From: Salsipaludibacter sp963735045 | GTDB taxonomy: Bacteria; Actinomycetota; Nitriliruptoria; Nitriliruptorales; Nitriliruptoraceae | DNA length: 64,000 bases | Reading direction: 5' to 3' | Assembly (NCBI GenBank): GCA_963735045.1 | Contig: CAVTIZ010000002.1 | Location: 62,001 to 126,000 of the forward strand | The notes under the pieces: generated by a model | Seen by the model: the letters and a program-made list of their open reading frames with translations, nothing else | Told to the model about the DNA's origin: nothing | Databases searched by the model: none | Position numbers and translations under genes: made by a program | Part shown: positions 1 through 8,564 of the stretch, piece after piece | How positions within the stretch are numbered: the first letter of the stretch is position 1 | Layout: each line of letters starts with the position of its first letter

Positions 1-159
1 CGACGGGTCCCCGCACAGCCGGCCCGTGGCGTGCAGCTCCTCGGTCGCCCACGCCGCCCCGTACCGGGCGACGGCGCCGGCCAGGACGGCGTCGTCGGCG
101 AACACGTCCCGGCCGTCCGAGGGTGGTGGCTGGTTGGTCACCTCGTGGGTGGTGTTCAT
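1..159 (-). CDS. AidB-type acyl-CoA dehydrogenase, N-terminal fragment cut by the window edge
   Basis: Reading leftward from the ATG at 159-157 gives 53 residues beginning MNTTHEVTNQPPP, followed by a segment ending HATGRLCGDPS at the window edge. The T-H-E-V-x-N-Q-P-P-P start is characteristic of the AidB/isovaleryl-CoA-dehydrogenase-like subfamily of acyl-CoA dehydrogenases, flavoproteins linked to the alkylation response in E. coli; that assignment rests on recall of the family N-terminus only. The FAD-binding and catalytic regions lie outside the window. It reads in the same direction as the kinase gene 94 bases upstream, so the two could be co-transcribed. Confidence 0.7.
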   Translation of the reverse strand, partial: MNTTHEVTNQPPPSDGRDVFADDAVLAGAVARYGAAWATEELHATGRLCGDPS

Positions 160-253
160 GCCTGCGACTCCGGATCGGCGGGTGGCGGATGGCCGGCACC
201 GGACCCCGATGCGCGTGGCCGGGAGGTCCGTCCCGGCGTCGGGCGACACGGGG

Positions 254-1945
254 TCACGTCAGCGCCTCCTCGAGGTCGTCGATGCCGGCGTCGAGCTGGT
301 TGGCGACACCCGGCCCGACCTCGTCGTCCCCGGCGCGCTCGTCCACCTCCTCGCGGAGCTTGTCGACCTCGCGGATGGCCTTGTCGAACTGGTCGTCGTC
401 GGAGGCCAGTCGCTCGGCGACCTTGGACACCCGGGCCGTCAGCGCGCGGGGGGCGTCGCCGGTCAGCTGCCCGGTGTCCTGGCCGCGCGCCAGCACGTCC
501 TGGATGTCGCTGATGGCCGCGCGGGCCGCCGTGAGGGCCGTCGGGGTCGCGCCGACTCCCGGGGCCGTGCTCGGATCGGGCGGCGGCGTGGTGGACGGCT
601 CGGGCTCCGGCGCCGTGGAGGGGGCGGGTTCCGGTTCGGAGGTGGGTTCGGGTTCCGGCTGGGACGTCGGCCCCGGCGTCGGGTCGGCGTCCGCCGGGAC
701 CGACGTGGTCTCGGGCTCGGGCTCGGTCGTCGGCTGGGGGGTCGACTCGCCGGTGGGCTGGTCGTCGCCGGAGTCGGTCGGTTCGGACGCCGGTGCGGTC
801 GGCTCGGTGACCCCGGGCCGGTCGAGCACCAGGAAGGCCAGCAGGCCGACCAGTGCCAGCGCCAGCAGGCCCACGATCCAGCCACGCGCCGTGCGGGGAT
901 CGGGCCGCGTGGGCGGGGCGGCCCCGGCCGGGTCCGTCGCGTCCAGCCGGCGGGTGGCGTCGGCCTGGGCGGGATCCACGGCCTGGGTCGGCTCCGTGTC
1001 GGGGTCCACGGCCCGGGTGGCCTCGCCGGAGCTCCGCGCAGCACCGGCTGCGGCGACGCCCACGGCCGCCGCACCACCGACCGCGACCGCCTCGCCGACG
1101 GCCGCGATGCCGCCGCCGTCGCTTCCCTGGATGCGCGCGATCCGGGCCCGCACGGCGGCGGCGTCGACCGGACGGTCCGCGACGTCCTTGGCGAGCAGTG
1201 CCGCGACCAGTTCGTCCACGGCGGCCGAGACCTCCGGACGGTGGTCGCTGGCGGCAGGCGGTGGCAGGTGGAGGTGCTGGCCGAGGACGGCGGCCGAGGT
1301 GTCGGCGACGAACGGTGGACGCCCGGTCAGGCACTCGAACACCACGCAGCCCAGGGCGTAGAGGTCGCTGCGGGGATCGGCGCCGGAGCTGCCGTCGAGC
1401 TGTTCGGGGGCGACGTAGGGGACCGAGCCCATCACCACGGCGGTCTGGGTCGCCGCCGACGACATGGCACGCGCGATCCCGAAGTCGGCGACCTTGACCT
1501 CGCCGTCGGGCGTGAGCAGGATGTTGGACGGCTTGACGTCGCGGTGCACCAGGCCGCGTTCGTGGGCGGCGCCCAGGGCGGCGGCGACGCGGTCGGCGAT
1601 CGCCAGGGACTCGGCGACGGGCAGCGCTCCCCGGTCACGCAGTCGATGGGCCAACGAGTCGCCGGCGACCAGTTCCATGACGAGGAAGTGGACGTCGCCG
1701 TCGGAGGCCGCGTCGTGGACGGCCACCACGTTGGGATGGTTGAGCCCGGCGGCCGCGCGCGCCTCGCGACGGAATCGCTCGACCGAGCGGTCGTCGTCGA
1801 GCAGGTGGGTGGCGAGCACCTTCACCGCCACCTGGCGGTCCAACACCTCGTCGTGGGCCGCGTACACCACGGCCATGCCGCCACGACCGAGCCGGTCGCC
1901 GATCCGGTAGCGGTCGGCGACCACGGAACCGGTGGTCAGGTCCAC
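254..1945 (-). CDS. PknB-type serine/threonine protein kinase with one membrane span
   Basis: The 563-residue protein has a complete eukaryotic-like kinase domain in its first 270 residues: glycine loop GRGGMAV (about 20-26), ATP-anchoring lysine in VAVKVL (K42), catalytic loop HRDVKPSN (about 134), DFG (about 154) and an APEQ activation-segment end. A basic, Ala-rich linker leads to one hydrophobic span (WIVGLLALALVG, about 356-374). A Pro/Glu/Thr-rich stretch of about 90 residues then ends in a helical acidic C-terminal domain. There are no PASTA or sensor repeats outside the membrane, so the ligand cannot be guessed. Known: such kinases phosphorylate Ser/Thr on envelope and cell-division proteins. 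It reads in the same direction as the AidB-like gene downstream and the GNAT-synthetase fusion upstream, with an 87-base gap to the latter. Confidence 0.93.
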   Translation of the reverse strand: MDLTTGSVVADRYRIGDRLGRGGMAVVYAAHDEVLDRQVAVKVLATHLLDDDRSVERFRREARAAAGLNHPNVVAVHDAASDGDVHFLVMELVAGDSLAHRLRDRGALPVAESLAIADRVAAALGAAHERGLVHRDVKPSNILLTPDGEVKVADFGIARAMSSAATQTAVVMGSVPYVAPEQLDGSSGADPRSDLYALGCVVFECLTGRPPFVADTSAAVLGQHLHLPPPAASDHRPEVSAAVDELVAALLAKDVADRPVDAAAVRARIARIQGSDGGGIAAVGEAVAVGGAAAVGVAAAGAARSSGEATRAVDPDTEPTQAVDPAQADATRRLDATDPAGAAPPTRPDPRTARGWIVGLLALALVGLLAFLVLDRPGVTEPTAPASEPTDSGDDQPTGESTPQPTTEPEPETTSVPADADPTPGPTSQPEPEPTSEPEPAPSTAPEPEPSTTPPPDPSTAPGVGATPTALTAARAAISDIQDVLARGQDTGQLTGDAPRALTARVSKVAERLASDDDQFDKAIREVDKLREEVDERAGDDEVGPGVANQLDAGIDDLEEALT

Positions 1946-2032
1946 GACGAGGTCCTCACGGGGACGGTGGGCGACGGGGCCACCACGGTAGGTCGGCGGC
2001 GGGACCCGCAGGTCCGCCAGCCTGCCGGGCGG

Positions 2033-4774
2033 TCAGGGCCGCCCGAGCCTGCAGCGGACGTCCACGGCCACGATCCCGTGGCCGTCCGGGCGCACGAACA
2101 CCGGGTTGAGGTCGAGCTCGGTGATCTCGGGGAGGTCGTCGACCATGGCGTTGACCCGGTGCAGGAGGTCCTCGAGCGCACCGACGTCGGCTGGCTCGCT
2201 GCCGCGGTAGCCGTCCAGCAGCGGCCGCATGCGCAGGCTGTGCAACATCTCGTCGACGTCGCGATCGGTCAGCGGGGTGATCCGCACGGCGACGTCCCGG
2301 ACCAGTTCGACCAGGGTGCCACCGAGTCCGGTCACCACCAGGGGACCGAACGACGGGTCGTGGTTGACCCCGACCACCATCTCGATGCCGTCGACCATCT
2401 CCTGGACCAGCCAGGTGTCCGCATGGGCACCCATGCCCGCATCCTCCAGGCGGGTGGCCATCTGCTCGACGGCGGCGCGGACGTCGTCGGGACTGGCCAG
2501 GTCCAACGCCAGGGCACCGACGTCGGTCTTGTGGATCGCCGCGGCCACCTTCGCGACCACGGGGGTGTCCCAGGACTCCTGCACGGCGGCGGCCTCGTCC
2601 GCCGATCCGACGATCGCCGACCGGGGCCGGGTGATGCCGTAGGCGTCCAGGACCGCCTCCGCATCGGCCTGGGACAGCCAACGGCGAGCCTCGTCGGACT
2701 CCACGTGGGCGGGCTCGTCACCGCCGCGTTCCGGTGTGGCGGGGAGGTCGGCCAGCGCCGCGTCCACGACCGCCCGGGCCGCGTCGCGGTCGATCCCGTC
2801 GGGCACCACGACCGCGCCCAGCGGGGTGCGGCGCCAGTCGGCGTGCGCGGCGACCCGGCCAAGGGCCCGGGCCGCGTCCTCGGGGAAGGCGTGGGACGGG
2901 ATGCCGGCCTCGCCGAGTGCTGCGGGGCGCCCGGTGGAGGACATGAACACCGACAGCAGGGGGAGACCCTCGTGGCCGTCGGCGGCCAGTTCGTCGCGCG
3001 CCGAGACGATGGCGCCGGCCACCGCGTCCGGGTCGGTCGTCCCGGTGGGGACGAAGATGACCAGCACGACGTCGACCTCGCCGGACGCACCGATGGCGGT
3101 GACGGTTCGGCGGTACCCGTCGGGACCAGCCGCGGCGATGAGGTCGACCGGGTTGCCGACGCCGGCCTCGGCGGGCAGGAACCCGGCCAGTTCCGCACGG
3201 AGGTCGTCGCCCAGGTGCGGGACGACCAGGCCGTTGGACTCCAGGGCGTCGGCGGCGAGGATGCCCGGACCCCCGGCGTTGGTGACGATGGCGACACGCG
3301 GACCGTTGGGCAGCGGCTGGCTGGACAGCAACGTCGCGACGTCGAACAGTTCCGACAGGGTGTCGGTGCGGATGATCCCGGCCTGGCGGAACAGGGCACG
3401 CACGGCCACGTCACCGGCCGACACCGCGGCGGTGTGTGACGACGCGGCGCGCTCACCGGCCGACGTGCGCCCGGACTTCACGGCCACGATCGGCTTGGTG
3501 CGCGACACGCGCCGGGCGATGCGCGAGAACTTGCGTGGGTTGCCGAAGGACTCCAGGTAGAGCAGGATGACGTCGGTGTCGGGGTCCTCCTCCCAGTACA
3601 GCAGGAGGTCGTTGCCGGAGATGTCGGCCTTGTTGCCCACCGACACGAACGTGGACAGTCCCAGTCCCCGGGCGTCCACGTGGTCGATGACGGCCAGCCC
3701 GAGTGCGCCCGACTGGGACGAGAAGGCGACCCGGCCGGGTGCCGGGAAGGTCGTGGAGAAGGTCCCGTTCATGCGCACGTCGGCGGTGGCGTTCATCACG
3801 CCCATGCAGTTGGGGCCGACCAGGCGCATCCCATGGCTGGCGGCGATGTCGACGAGTTCTCGCTGGCGGCGGATCCCGTCGCCCCCGATCTCGGCGAACC
3901 CGGCCGAGATCACGGTCACGGCCCGCACGCCCAGCCTGCCGGCCTCGTCGACGACGTCGGCGACCAGCGGGGCCGGGACGCACACGACCACCTGTTCGGG
4001 GACCTCGGGGAGGCTGGCGAGGTCACGATGGGCGCGCACGGACTGCACGACGTCGGCGTTGGGGTTCACCGGGTGGACGACGCCGGCGAAGTCCCCGCGC
4101 AGCAGATGGCGGAACACCTGGCCGCCGATGGCCCGCGGGTCGCGGCTCGCGCCCACCACCGCGATCGACGACGGGCTGAAGAAGCGGGCGAGCGCGGCCT
4201 GGGCCGCCCGTCGATCGGCCTCGTCGACGACCGTCAGGAACCCCTCGCCGAGGTCCAGCCGGAGGTCGGACCGGACCGTCTGGGCATCGCGGCGGTCGTC
4301 GTGGTCCAGCCCGAGTTCGCGGATCAACCGCAGCATGCGACTGTTCTGGGCCAGCACGTCGCCGGTCAGGGTCCGCACGCCACGCTCGTGGGCGATCCGG
4401 GCCAGTTCGCGGACCAGCACGGTGCCGACCCCGCGGCCCTGCTGGGCGTCCTCGACCAGCGCCGCGAACTCGGCGTGGCCCCGGTCCTGCGGTTCGACCG
4501 AGAAGCGCGCCACGCCGACGATGCGCTCGTGGTCGTCGCGACCGAGCGTGGCGACGATGGCCACCTCGTCGGCCGGGTCGATCCGGGTGAAGCGGCCGAC
4601 GGTGTCGGGGTTGAGGTCGTAGTGACCGTGGAAGCGCAGGCGTCGGGACTCCGCCGAGGTCCGCTCCCACATGCCGAGCAGGCGGTCGTCGTCGTCGGGG
4701 CGGATGGGGCGGATGCGCACGGTGGTGCCGTCGCGCAGGGCCTGGTCGAACCCGACGTCGGGCCCCGTTGGCAT
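2033..4774 (-). CDS. GNAT acetyltransferase fused to NDP-forming acyl-CoA synthetase domains (copy 1, Pat-like)
   Basis: The 913-residue protein starts with a GNAT domain (about residues 14-165; acetyl-CoA-binding signature around QGRGVGTVLV). A CoA-binding Rossmann domain follows (about 190-310, VAVVGASRDP), then succinyl-CoA-ligase-like domains with GNKADISGND, and a C-terminal ATP-grasp domain (about 690-913). The motif SSHTAAVSA carries a histidine (H447) matching the phospho-histidine loop of ADP-forming acetyl-CoA synthetases. Start chosen at 4774 because a GGGAGG ribosome site lies 6 bases upstream and the paralogue at 57856-60654 begins at the matching residue. Known: Streptomyces PatA has this N-terminal-GNAT order and acetylates acyl-CoA synthetases; the ligase part of Pat proteins is often inactive. 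Here the histidine is retained, so ligase activity is possible. Substrate unknown. Confidence 0.9.
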   Translation of the reverse strand: MPTGPDVGFDQALRDGTTVRIRPIRPDDDDRLLGMWERTSAESRRLRFHGHYDLNPDTVGRFTRIDPADEVAIVATLGRDDHERIVGVARFSVEPQDRGHAEFAALVEDAQQGRGVGTVLVRELARIAHERGVRTLTGDVLAQNSRMLRLIRELGLDHDDRRDAQTVRSDLRLDLGEGFLTVVDEADRRAAQAALARFFSPSSIAVVGASRDPRAIGGQVFRHLLRGDFAGVVHPVNPNADVVQSVRAHRDLASLPEVPEQVVVCVPAPLVADVVDEAGRLGVRAVTVISAGFAEIGGDGIRRQRELVDIAASHGMRLVGPNCMGVMNATADVRMNGTFSTTFPAPGRVAFSSQSGALGLAVIDHVDARGLGLSTFVSVGNKADISGNDLLLYWEEDPDTDVILLYLESFGNPRKFSRIARRVSRTKPIVAVKSGRTSAGERAASSHTAAVSAGDVAVRALFRQAGIIRTDTLSELFDVATLLSSQPLPNGPRVAIVTNAGGPGILAADALESNGLVVPHLGDDLRAELAGFLPAEAGVGNPVDLIAAAGPDGYRRTVTAIGASGEVDVVLVIFVPTGTTDPDAVAGAIVSARDELAADGHEGLPLLSVFMSSTGRPAALGEAGIPSHAFPEDAARALGRVAAHADWRRTPLGAVVVPDGIDRDAARAVVDAALADLPATPERGGDEPAHVESDEARRWLSQADAEAVLDAYGITRPRSAIVGSADEAAAVQESWDTPVVAKVAAAIHKTDVGALALDLASPDDVRAAVEQMATRLEDAGMGAHADTWLVQEMVDGIEMVVGVNHDPSFGPLVVTGLGGTLVELVRDVAVRITPLTDRDVDEMLHSLRMRPLLDGYRGSEPADVGALEDLLHRVNAMVDDLPEITELDLNPVFVRPDGHGIVAVDVRCRLGRP

Positions 4775-4898
4775 GCCGCGCCTCCCGCTGGTGATCCTCG
4801 GGAGCACGGTAGGTGGTCGGCCCGTCGGCGACCCGGAGTTCGGCCGCGCCACCCGGACCGCTGACCGCGCCGCGGTGAGCCGTCCGGGAGCGGGACGC

Positions 4899-6998
4899 TC
4901 AGTCGCTGATGGCGGTCAGGACCTCCGGGTCCAGGCTGGTGGTGATGGCCTTGCTGCCACCGGCCACGAAGGCCATGTCGATGGCGCGACGCTCGCTCGC
5001 GAGCTCGTCGAGCACCCGCTCGTTGTTCTGGACGCGGGTCGGGTGGACCAACAACAGCTGTCCGCCTGCGGCGGCGGCGGCGGGACCGGCCGACAACGCG
5101 TCCGGGAAGCTGTGCGCGCTGGCCAGGAACGCCGGGGCGCGGTCCATCCCGAGCTGCTCGGCCTTGTCGGCCGCCAGCAGCGAGGTGTCGAGGCGGCTGG
5201 AGCCGGCGATCCGCGGCAGGCGTCCGCCGAAGACGTCGCGAGCGTCGCGGCGCACCTTCTCGCTGATGGCCTGTTCGCCACCCATGACCCAACCGCGTGA
5301 CGGATCGATGTCGCGCAGCGCCGCCTCGGTGTCCCGGCTGAGTCCGGTCCGGTAGGTCAGCAGGATCGGGGCACCGCCCGCAGCCGCGATGTTGGTGGCG
5401 GCCAGGGCGTCGGGGAAGTCGTCACTGCGGGCCAGGACGACGTTGTCGCCACCCGTGATGTTGGCCACGCGTCGGGCGACGTCGGCCGACGTCGCGACCC
5501 GGTTGGACCCGCGGAGCCGGACGACCTTCATCCCGAGGTCCTTGAGGTCGTCACCCACGGCGTAGTGCACGGCCGAGCTGCCACCGACGATGAAGACGCG
5601 CGTCGACCGCAGGCGCCGGAGTTCGTCGGCGACCAACGAGGGCAGCTCCCTGGGGGACGTCAGCAGCAGCGGGGCCTCCAGCGCGGTCGCGAGGGCGCCG
5701 GCCGACAGGGCATCGGCATAGGTCGCCGCACTGGCCAGCACGATCGTCGGCTCGCGGTCGAAGGCCTCACGGGACAACTTCACCGAGGTCTCGACCCGGG
5801 CACCACCAGCGACGCGGATGACCTCGTCCGACGACGACGGCGGTGGGGGCGGTGCGGGCTCGGTCCAGGTGCCGTCGCAGCCGGTGGCCTGCCACCACGT
5901 GGTCTCGCACCGCGCACCCGGCCAGGTCAACGAGAAGTGGACGTGGTCGGTGTGGGGGCTCGACCCGGTGTAGTCGCGCCAGCCCTGGTCGGCCCAGAAC
6001 TGGTACCAGCCCTGCGTGTTCCAGATCATGTACATGATGCCCATGTGCCGGACGCCGCCGTAGTCGTTGCCCCACGGGTCGTCCTCGACCAGCCAGCGGG
6101 TCACGCGGTCGCCGATGGCCTTCTCGGCCGGGTCGTAGGCGTCGACCATCCAGTCGACCGCCCGACCCTCCTTGTGCTCCGAGCGACCACCGACGTCACA
6201 GGCGCGTAGCACGCTCCACCGATCCTGGCTCGGGTAGGTCGTGGTCAGCAGGTCGGCCAGGGCGCGTGCGCCCGGCTGGACCGTGCTGAGGCACTGGTCC
6301 TGGGGATCCGAGGAGGACAGCGGCCCCGGGTCGTGGCTGATGGTCGACGGCCACGACGGGACCGGGACGCCACCCGACGAGGCGGCGGCCTCCGCCCCCT
6401 CCGGTGCGGCCGCGGACTCGGTGGCCTCGGCGTTCAGGGCCAGGCCCTGCTCGGAGGAGGTCGTGTCCGAGGAGGTCGTGTCCGGGGAGGTGGCGTCCTT
6501 CGAGGTCGCCCCCGATTCGTCCGCGGCCGGTTCCTCCTTGGCGGCGGTCTCGGCCTCAACGGCCAGCAGGGCCTCGTCGGCCTCGTGGGCCGTCAGGTCG
6601 ACCGGGTGGACGCCCAGGCGCCAGGTGTCGTCGTCCTCGGTCCACTCGGCGTCGAACCCGGCGACCGCGTGCGGGTCGCCGTCACAGGTCGCGATCCCCG
6701 TGGCCCGGTCACCAGTCACGGGGTCGGGCTCGATGAGGGGGCTGAGGTAGCCGCCCAGGTCGATGTCCTCGGCGGGGATCTCCTCCCAGACCACCTCGAC
6801 GCGCTCGGTGGGGCAGACCTCGTCGCCAGGCGTCGGCAGCAACCCGGTCGAGCCCACCTCGGTCGCGACGGCGTCCTCCAGGACCAGGCGACGGTCCACC
6901 GGCGCCACGGTCTCGTCAGCCTCCTGGGCGGCGGCGGCCACGGCGGTGCCGGTGGTGAGGGCGGCGATCAGGAGGACGGTCGGGGCGACTGCTCGCAC
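4899..6998 (-). CDS. Secreted M15/LAS-like peptidase with three CWB2 cell-wall-binding repeats
   Basis: Start taken at GTG 6998, which gives a 699-residue precursor with a basic residue followed by the hydrophobic signal VAPTVLLIAALTT and an Ala-rich cleavage region. An AGGAC ribosome site sits 7 bases upstream. An acidic, Ala/Ser-rich linker precedes a domain (about 245-375) with the motif pair SEHKEGRAVDW and TDHVHFS. This resembles the Zn-binding HxxGxxxD and HxH of LAS/M15-type peptidoglycan peptidases and ARB-07466-like domains. The last 310 residues hold three repeats of the cell-wall-binding 2 type, with phrases such as VAGGARVETS, RVATSADVA and DALSAGPAA. Inferred role: wall-anchored hydrolase acting on peptidoglycan or surface peptides. 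The catalytic assignment is by motif only. Confidence 0.85.
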   Translation of the reverse strand: MRAVAPTVLLIAALTTGTAVAAAAQEADETVAPVDRRLVLEDAVATEVGSTGLLPTPGDEVCPTERVEVVWEEIPAEDIDLGGYLSPLIEPDPVTGDRATGIATCDGDPHAVAGFDAEWTEDDDTWRLGVHPVDLTAHEADEALLAVEAETAAKEEPAADESGATSKDATSPDTTSSDTTSSEQGLALNAEATESAAAPEGAEAAASSGGVPVPSWPSTISHDPGPLSSSDPQDQCLSTVQPGARALADLLTTTYPSQDRWSVLRACDVGGRSEHKEGRAVDWMVDAYDPAEKAIGDRVTRWLVEDDPWGNDYGGVRHMGIMYMIWNTQGWYQFWADQGWRDYTGSSPHTDHVHFSLTWPGARCETTWWQATGCDGTWTEPAPPPPPSSSDEVIRVAGGARVETSVKLSREAFDREPTIVLASAATYADALSAGALATALEAPLLLTSPRELPSLVADELRRLRSTRVFIVGGSSAVHYAVGDDLKDLGMKVVRLRGSNRVATSADVARRVANITGGDNVVLARSDDFPDALAATNIAAAGGAPILLTYRTGLSRDTEAALRDIDPSRGWVMGGEQAISEKVRRDARDVFGGRLPRIAGSSRLDTSLLAADKAEQLGMDRAPAFLASAHSFPDALSAGPAAAAAGGQLLLVHPTRVQNNERVLDELASERRAIDMAFVAGGSKAITTSLDPEVLTAISD

Positions 6999-7427
6999 GG
7001 TGGGTCCTGGGGTCGGGTCATCGGTTCGCGGTCGTGCATCCGGGGGCGGTGGTGCGACGGGGGCGGTGCTGCGACGGGGCAGTGGTGCGGGACAGGGTGG
7101 TGCCCACCAGGTCCGTACGGGGACCGGGGCGTCATGGACGAGGTCCGGTGACGGACGTCGACACTGACGCCTGGGGCAGGAGATCCGGCTGCGGTTCCGT
7201 CCACTGGTGTGGACGCACCACGGTGGGGACCGTGCGTCGCAGCGACTCGCGAAGGCTAGACGATGTTGCTGCAGTCTGCTGGAGTTTGCTAGTGAGCACA
7301 CCCCGCCACAACTGATCTGACCAGATCTGCCCGCGCAATGTGATCGTCCGAAAGGACGTGACCTCGACCAGCGCGCCGGGTCGAGATGTGTTGGCGCGCG
7401 TGGGAGGGGATCCGCCAGGACGTCGGG
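6999..7427. other. Intergenic region upstream of the CWB2 peptidase gene
   Basis: No convincing gene is seen in these 429 bases. The part from about 7255 to 7370 is distinctly less GC-rich than its surroundings and contains an inverted repeat, GATCTG-AC-CAGATC (7314-7327), which could be an operator. If the promoter lies here, the peptidase transcript would have a long leader of about 250-300 bases. I looked for a ydaO-type (c-di-AMP) riboswitch because these often precede wall-hydrolase genes in actinobacteria. I could not recognise its conserved core. Confidence 0.35.
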
Positions 7428-7961
7428 TCAGGCGTCGTCGTGTCCGACGGCCGGACGGGAGATCCCCCATCCTCCGGGTGTGTCGGCGCCCCAACGCGTG
7501 ATCTCCGCGTCGAGGTCCAGCGGGGCGATGGTCGGTTGCCCGTCCGGTCCGACGACCTCGTCGAGGCGATCGGCCGGGACGAGCCAACTGACCTCGAACT
7601 CCAACCCGTCAGGGTCGCGTGCGTACAGCGCCTTGGTCGTGGCATGGTCGCTCGCACCGGTCAGGGCGCCGACGGCCCGAAGCGCCTCACGCATCTCGCG
7701 CAGGTCGGCCAGCGTGTCGACCTCCCAGGCCAGGTGGTAGAGCCCGACCGTGTCGCGCCCGGCCCGCGACGGTCCGGCCGAGGTGCCGATGCCGAACAGT
7801 CCCAGGTCGTGGTCGTTGCGTGACCCGGCCGCCTGCAGGAACGCGGCGCGGCCCGGCAGGTCCATGACCACCCGGAAGCCGAGCACGTCGCAGTAGAACG
7901 CCACGCTGGCCGCCAGGTCGCGGACGTACAGGACGGCGTGGTTGAGTTGGTGGATCGCCAT
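7428..7961 (-). CDS. VOC-superfamily protein (glyoxalase / extradiol dioxygenase fold)
   Basis: The 177-residue protein starts at ATG 7961, preceded by GGAGG. It shows the vicinal-oxygen-chelate pattern: a first beta-alpha module (INQLNH-like start HQLNHAVLYVRDL, then SVAFYCDVLGFRV) and a second module with YHLAWEVDTLADL and the metal-ligand-like ending DPDGLEFEVSW. Putative metal ligands are the His in LNHAVL, the His in YHLAW and the Glu in EFEVSW. Known: this fold covers glyoxalase I, catechol 2,3-dioxygenase and resistance proteins, and the substrate cannot be read from the sequence. Arrangement resembles CatE/2,3-dioxygenase-like VOC proteins. It is probably its own transcription unit. 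Confidence 0.85.
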   Translation of the reverse strand: MAIHQLNHAVLYVRDLAASVAFYCDVLGFRVVMDLPGRAAFLQAAGSRNDHDLGLFGIGTSAGPSRAGRDTVGLYHLAWEVDTLADLREMREALRAVGALTGASDHATTKALYARDPDGLEFEVSWLVPADRLDEVVGPDGQPTIAPLDLDAEITRWGADTPGGWGISRPAVGHDDA

Positions 7962-8096
7962 GGTGGCCTCCGCTGCCCGACGAGGTCGACCGACCTGGGG
8001 TGGTCCGGGCCGACCCCGGGTCCCGGGCGGATCGTGTCGACGGCGCAACGCCCGACGGGCGACCCACGTTCCCGTCGGTGCGGTCGTCGGTCGGCG

Positions 8097-8552
8097 TCAC
8101 CCACCACCGTCGTCGGTCGGGCTCGTCTCGCCGTCGAGCAGGGTCGCGAGCTCGGGTTGTTCGAAGAAGGCGGCGGTCTCGCGGGCCGACGGCTCGCCGG
8201 CGTCCGGGTCGGCCCCGGCCGCGACCAGTGCACGCACCACCTCCGGCGAGGCCTTGAAGACCGCGCCGGCCAGCGGTGACTGGCCCCGGTCGTTGCGCCG
8301 GTCGACGTCGGCCCCGCGTGCCGCCAGGCCCGTGACGAGGTCGTCGTGGCCGTGGTAGGCGGCCAGCATCAGCAGCGTGTTGCCGTCGGCGTCGGTGAGG
8401 TCGATCGGAACACCCTGGTCGATCCAGTCGAGCACGGCCGGATCACCGGCGCGTGCCTGGTCGAACAACTGGTGGGCGAGCCCGATGGCCCGGTCGGTGT
8501 CGGGGTCCCCGGTGGACGGGATGCCCTCACGTTCCCACGGTCGGTCCGACAT
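8097..8552 (-). CDS. Small ankyrin-repeat protein
   Basis: The 151-residue protein has an N-terminal helical segment and about three ankyrin repeats (residues about 35-140). The diagnostic phrases are DADGNTLLMLAAYHGHDDLVTGL, split here by description, then RNDRGQSPLAGAV and VVRALVAAGADPDAG. Ankyrin repeats are protein-binding modules, so this is probably a cytoplasmic adaptor or a regulator of an enzyme. Its stop lies 135 bases upstream of the VOC gene start, and its start lies only 12 bases downstream of the glf stop. It is therefore most likely translated from the glf transcript. No signal peptide or membrane span is present. Confidence 0.85.
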   Translation of the reverse strand: MSDRPWEREGIPSTGDPDTDRAIGLAHQLFDQARAGDPAVLDWIDQGVPIDLTDADGNTLLMLAAYHGHDDLVTGLAARGADVDRRNDRGQSPLAGAVFKASPEVVRALVAAGADPDAGEPSARETAAFFEQPELATLLDGETSPTDDGGG

Positions 8553-8564
8553 CGCGACGCCCCC

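Noticed and set aside
26..3439. A 1137-codon open frame on the plus strand
   Set aside because: It is a shadow of the kinase and GNAT-synthetase genes on the minus strand; it is Arg/Gly/His/Gln-rich with no domain, as expected from GC-rich antisense DNA.
6999..7427. ydaO-type riboswitch before the wall-hydrolase gene
   Set aside because: No match to the conserved two-pseudoknot core could be made by eye.
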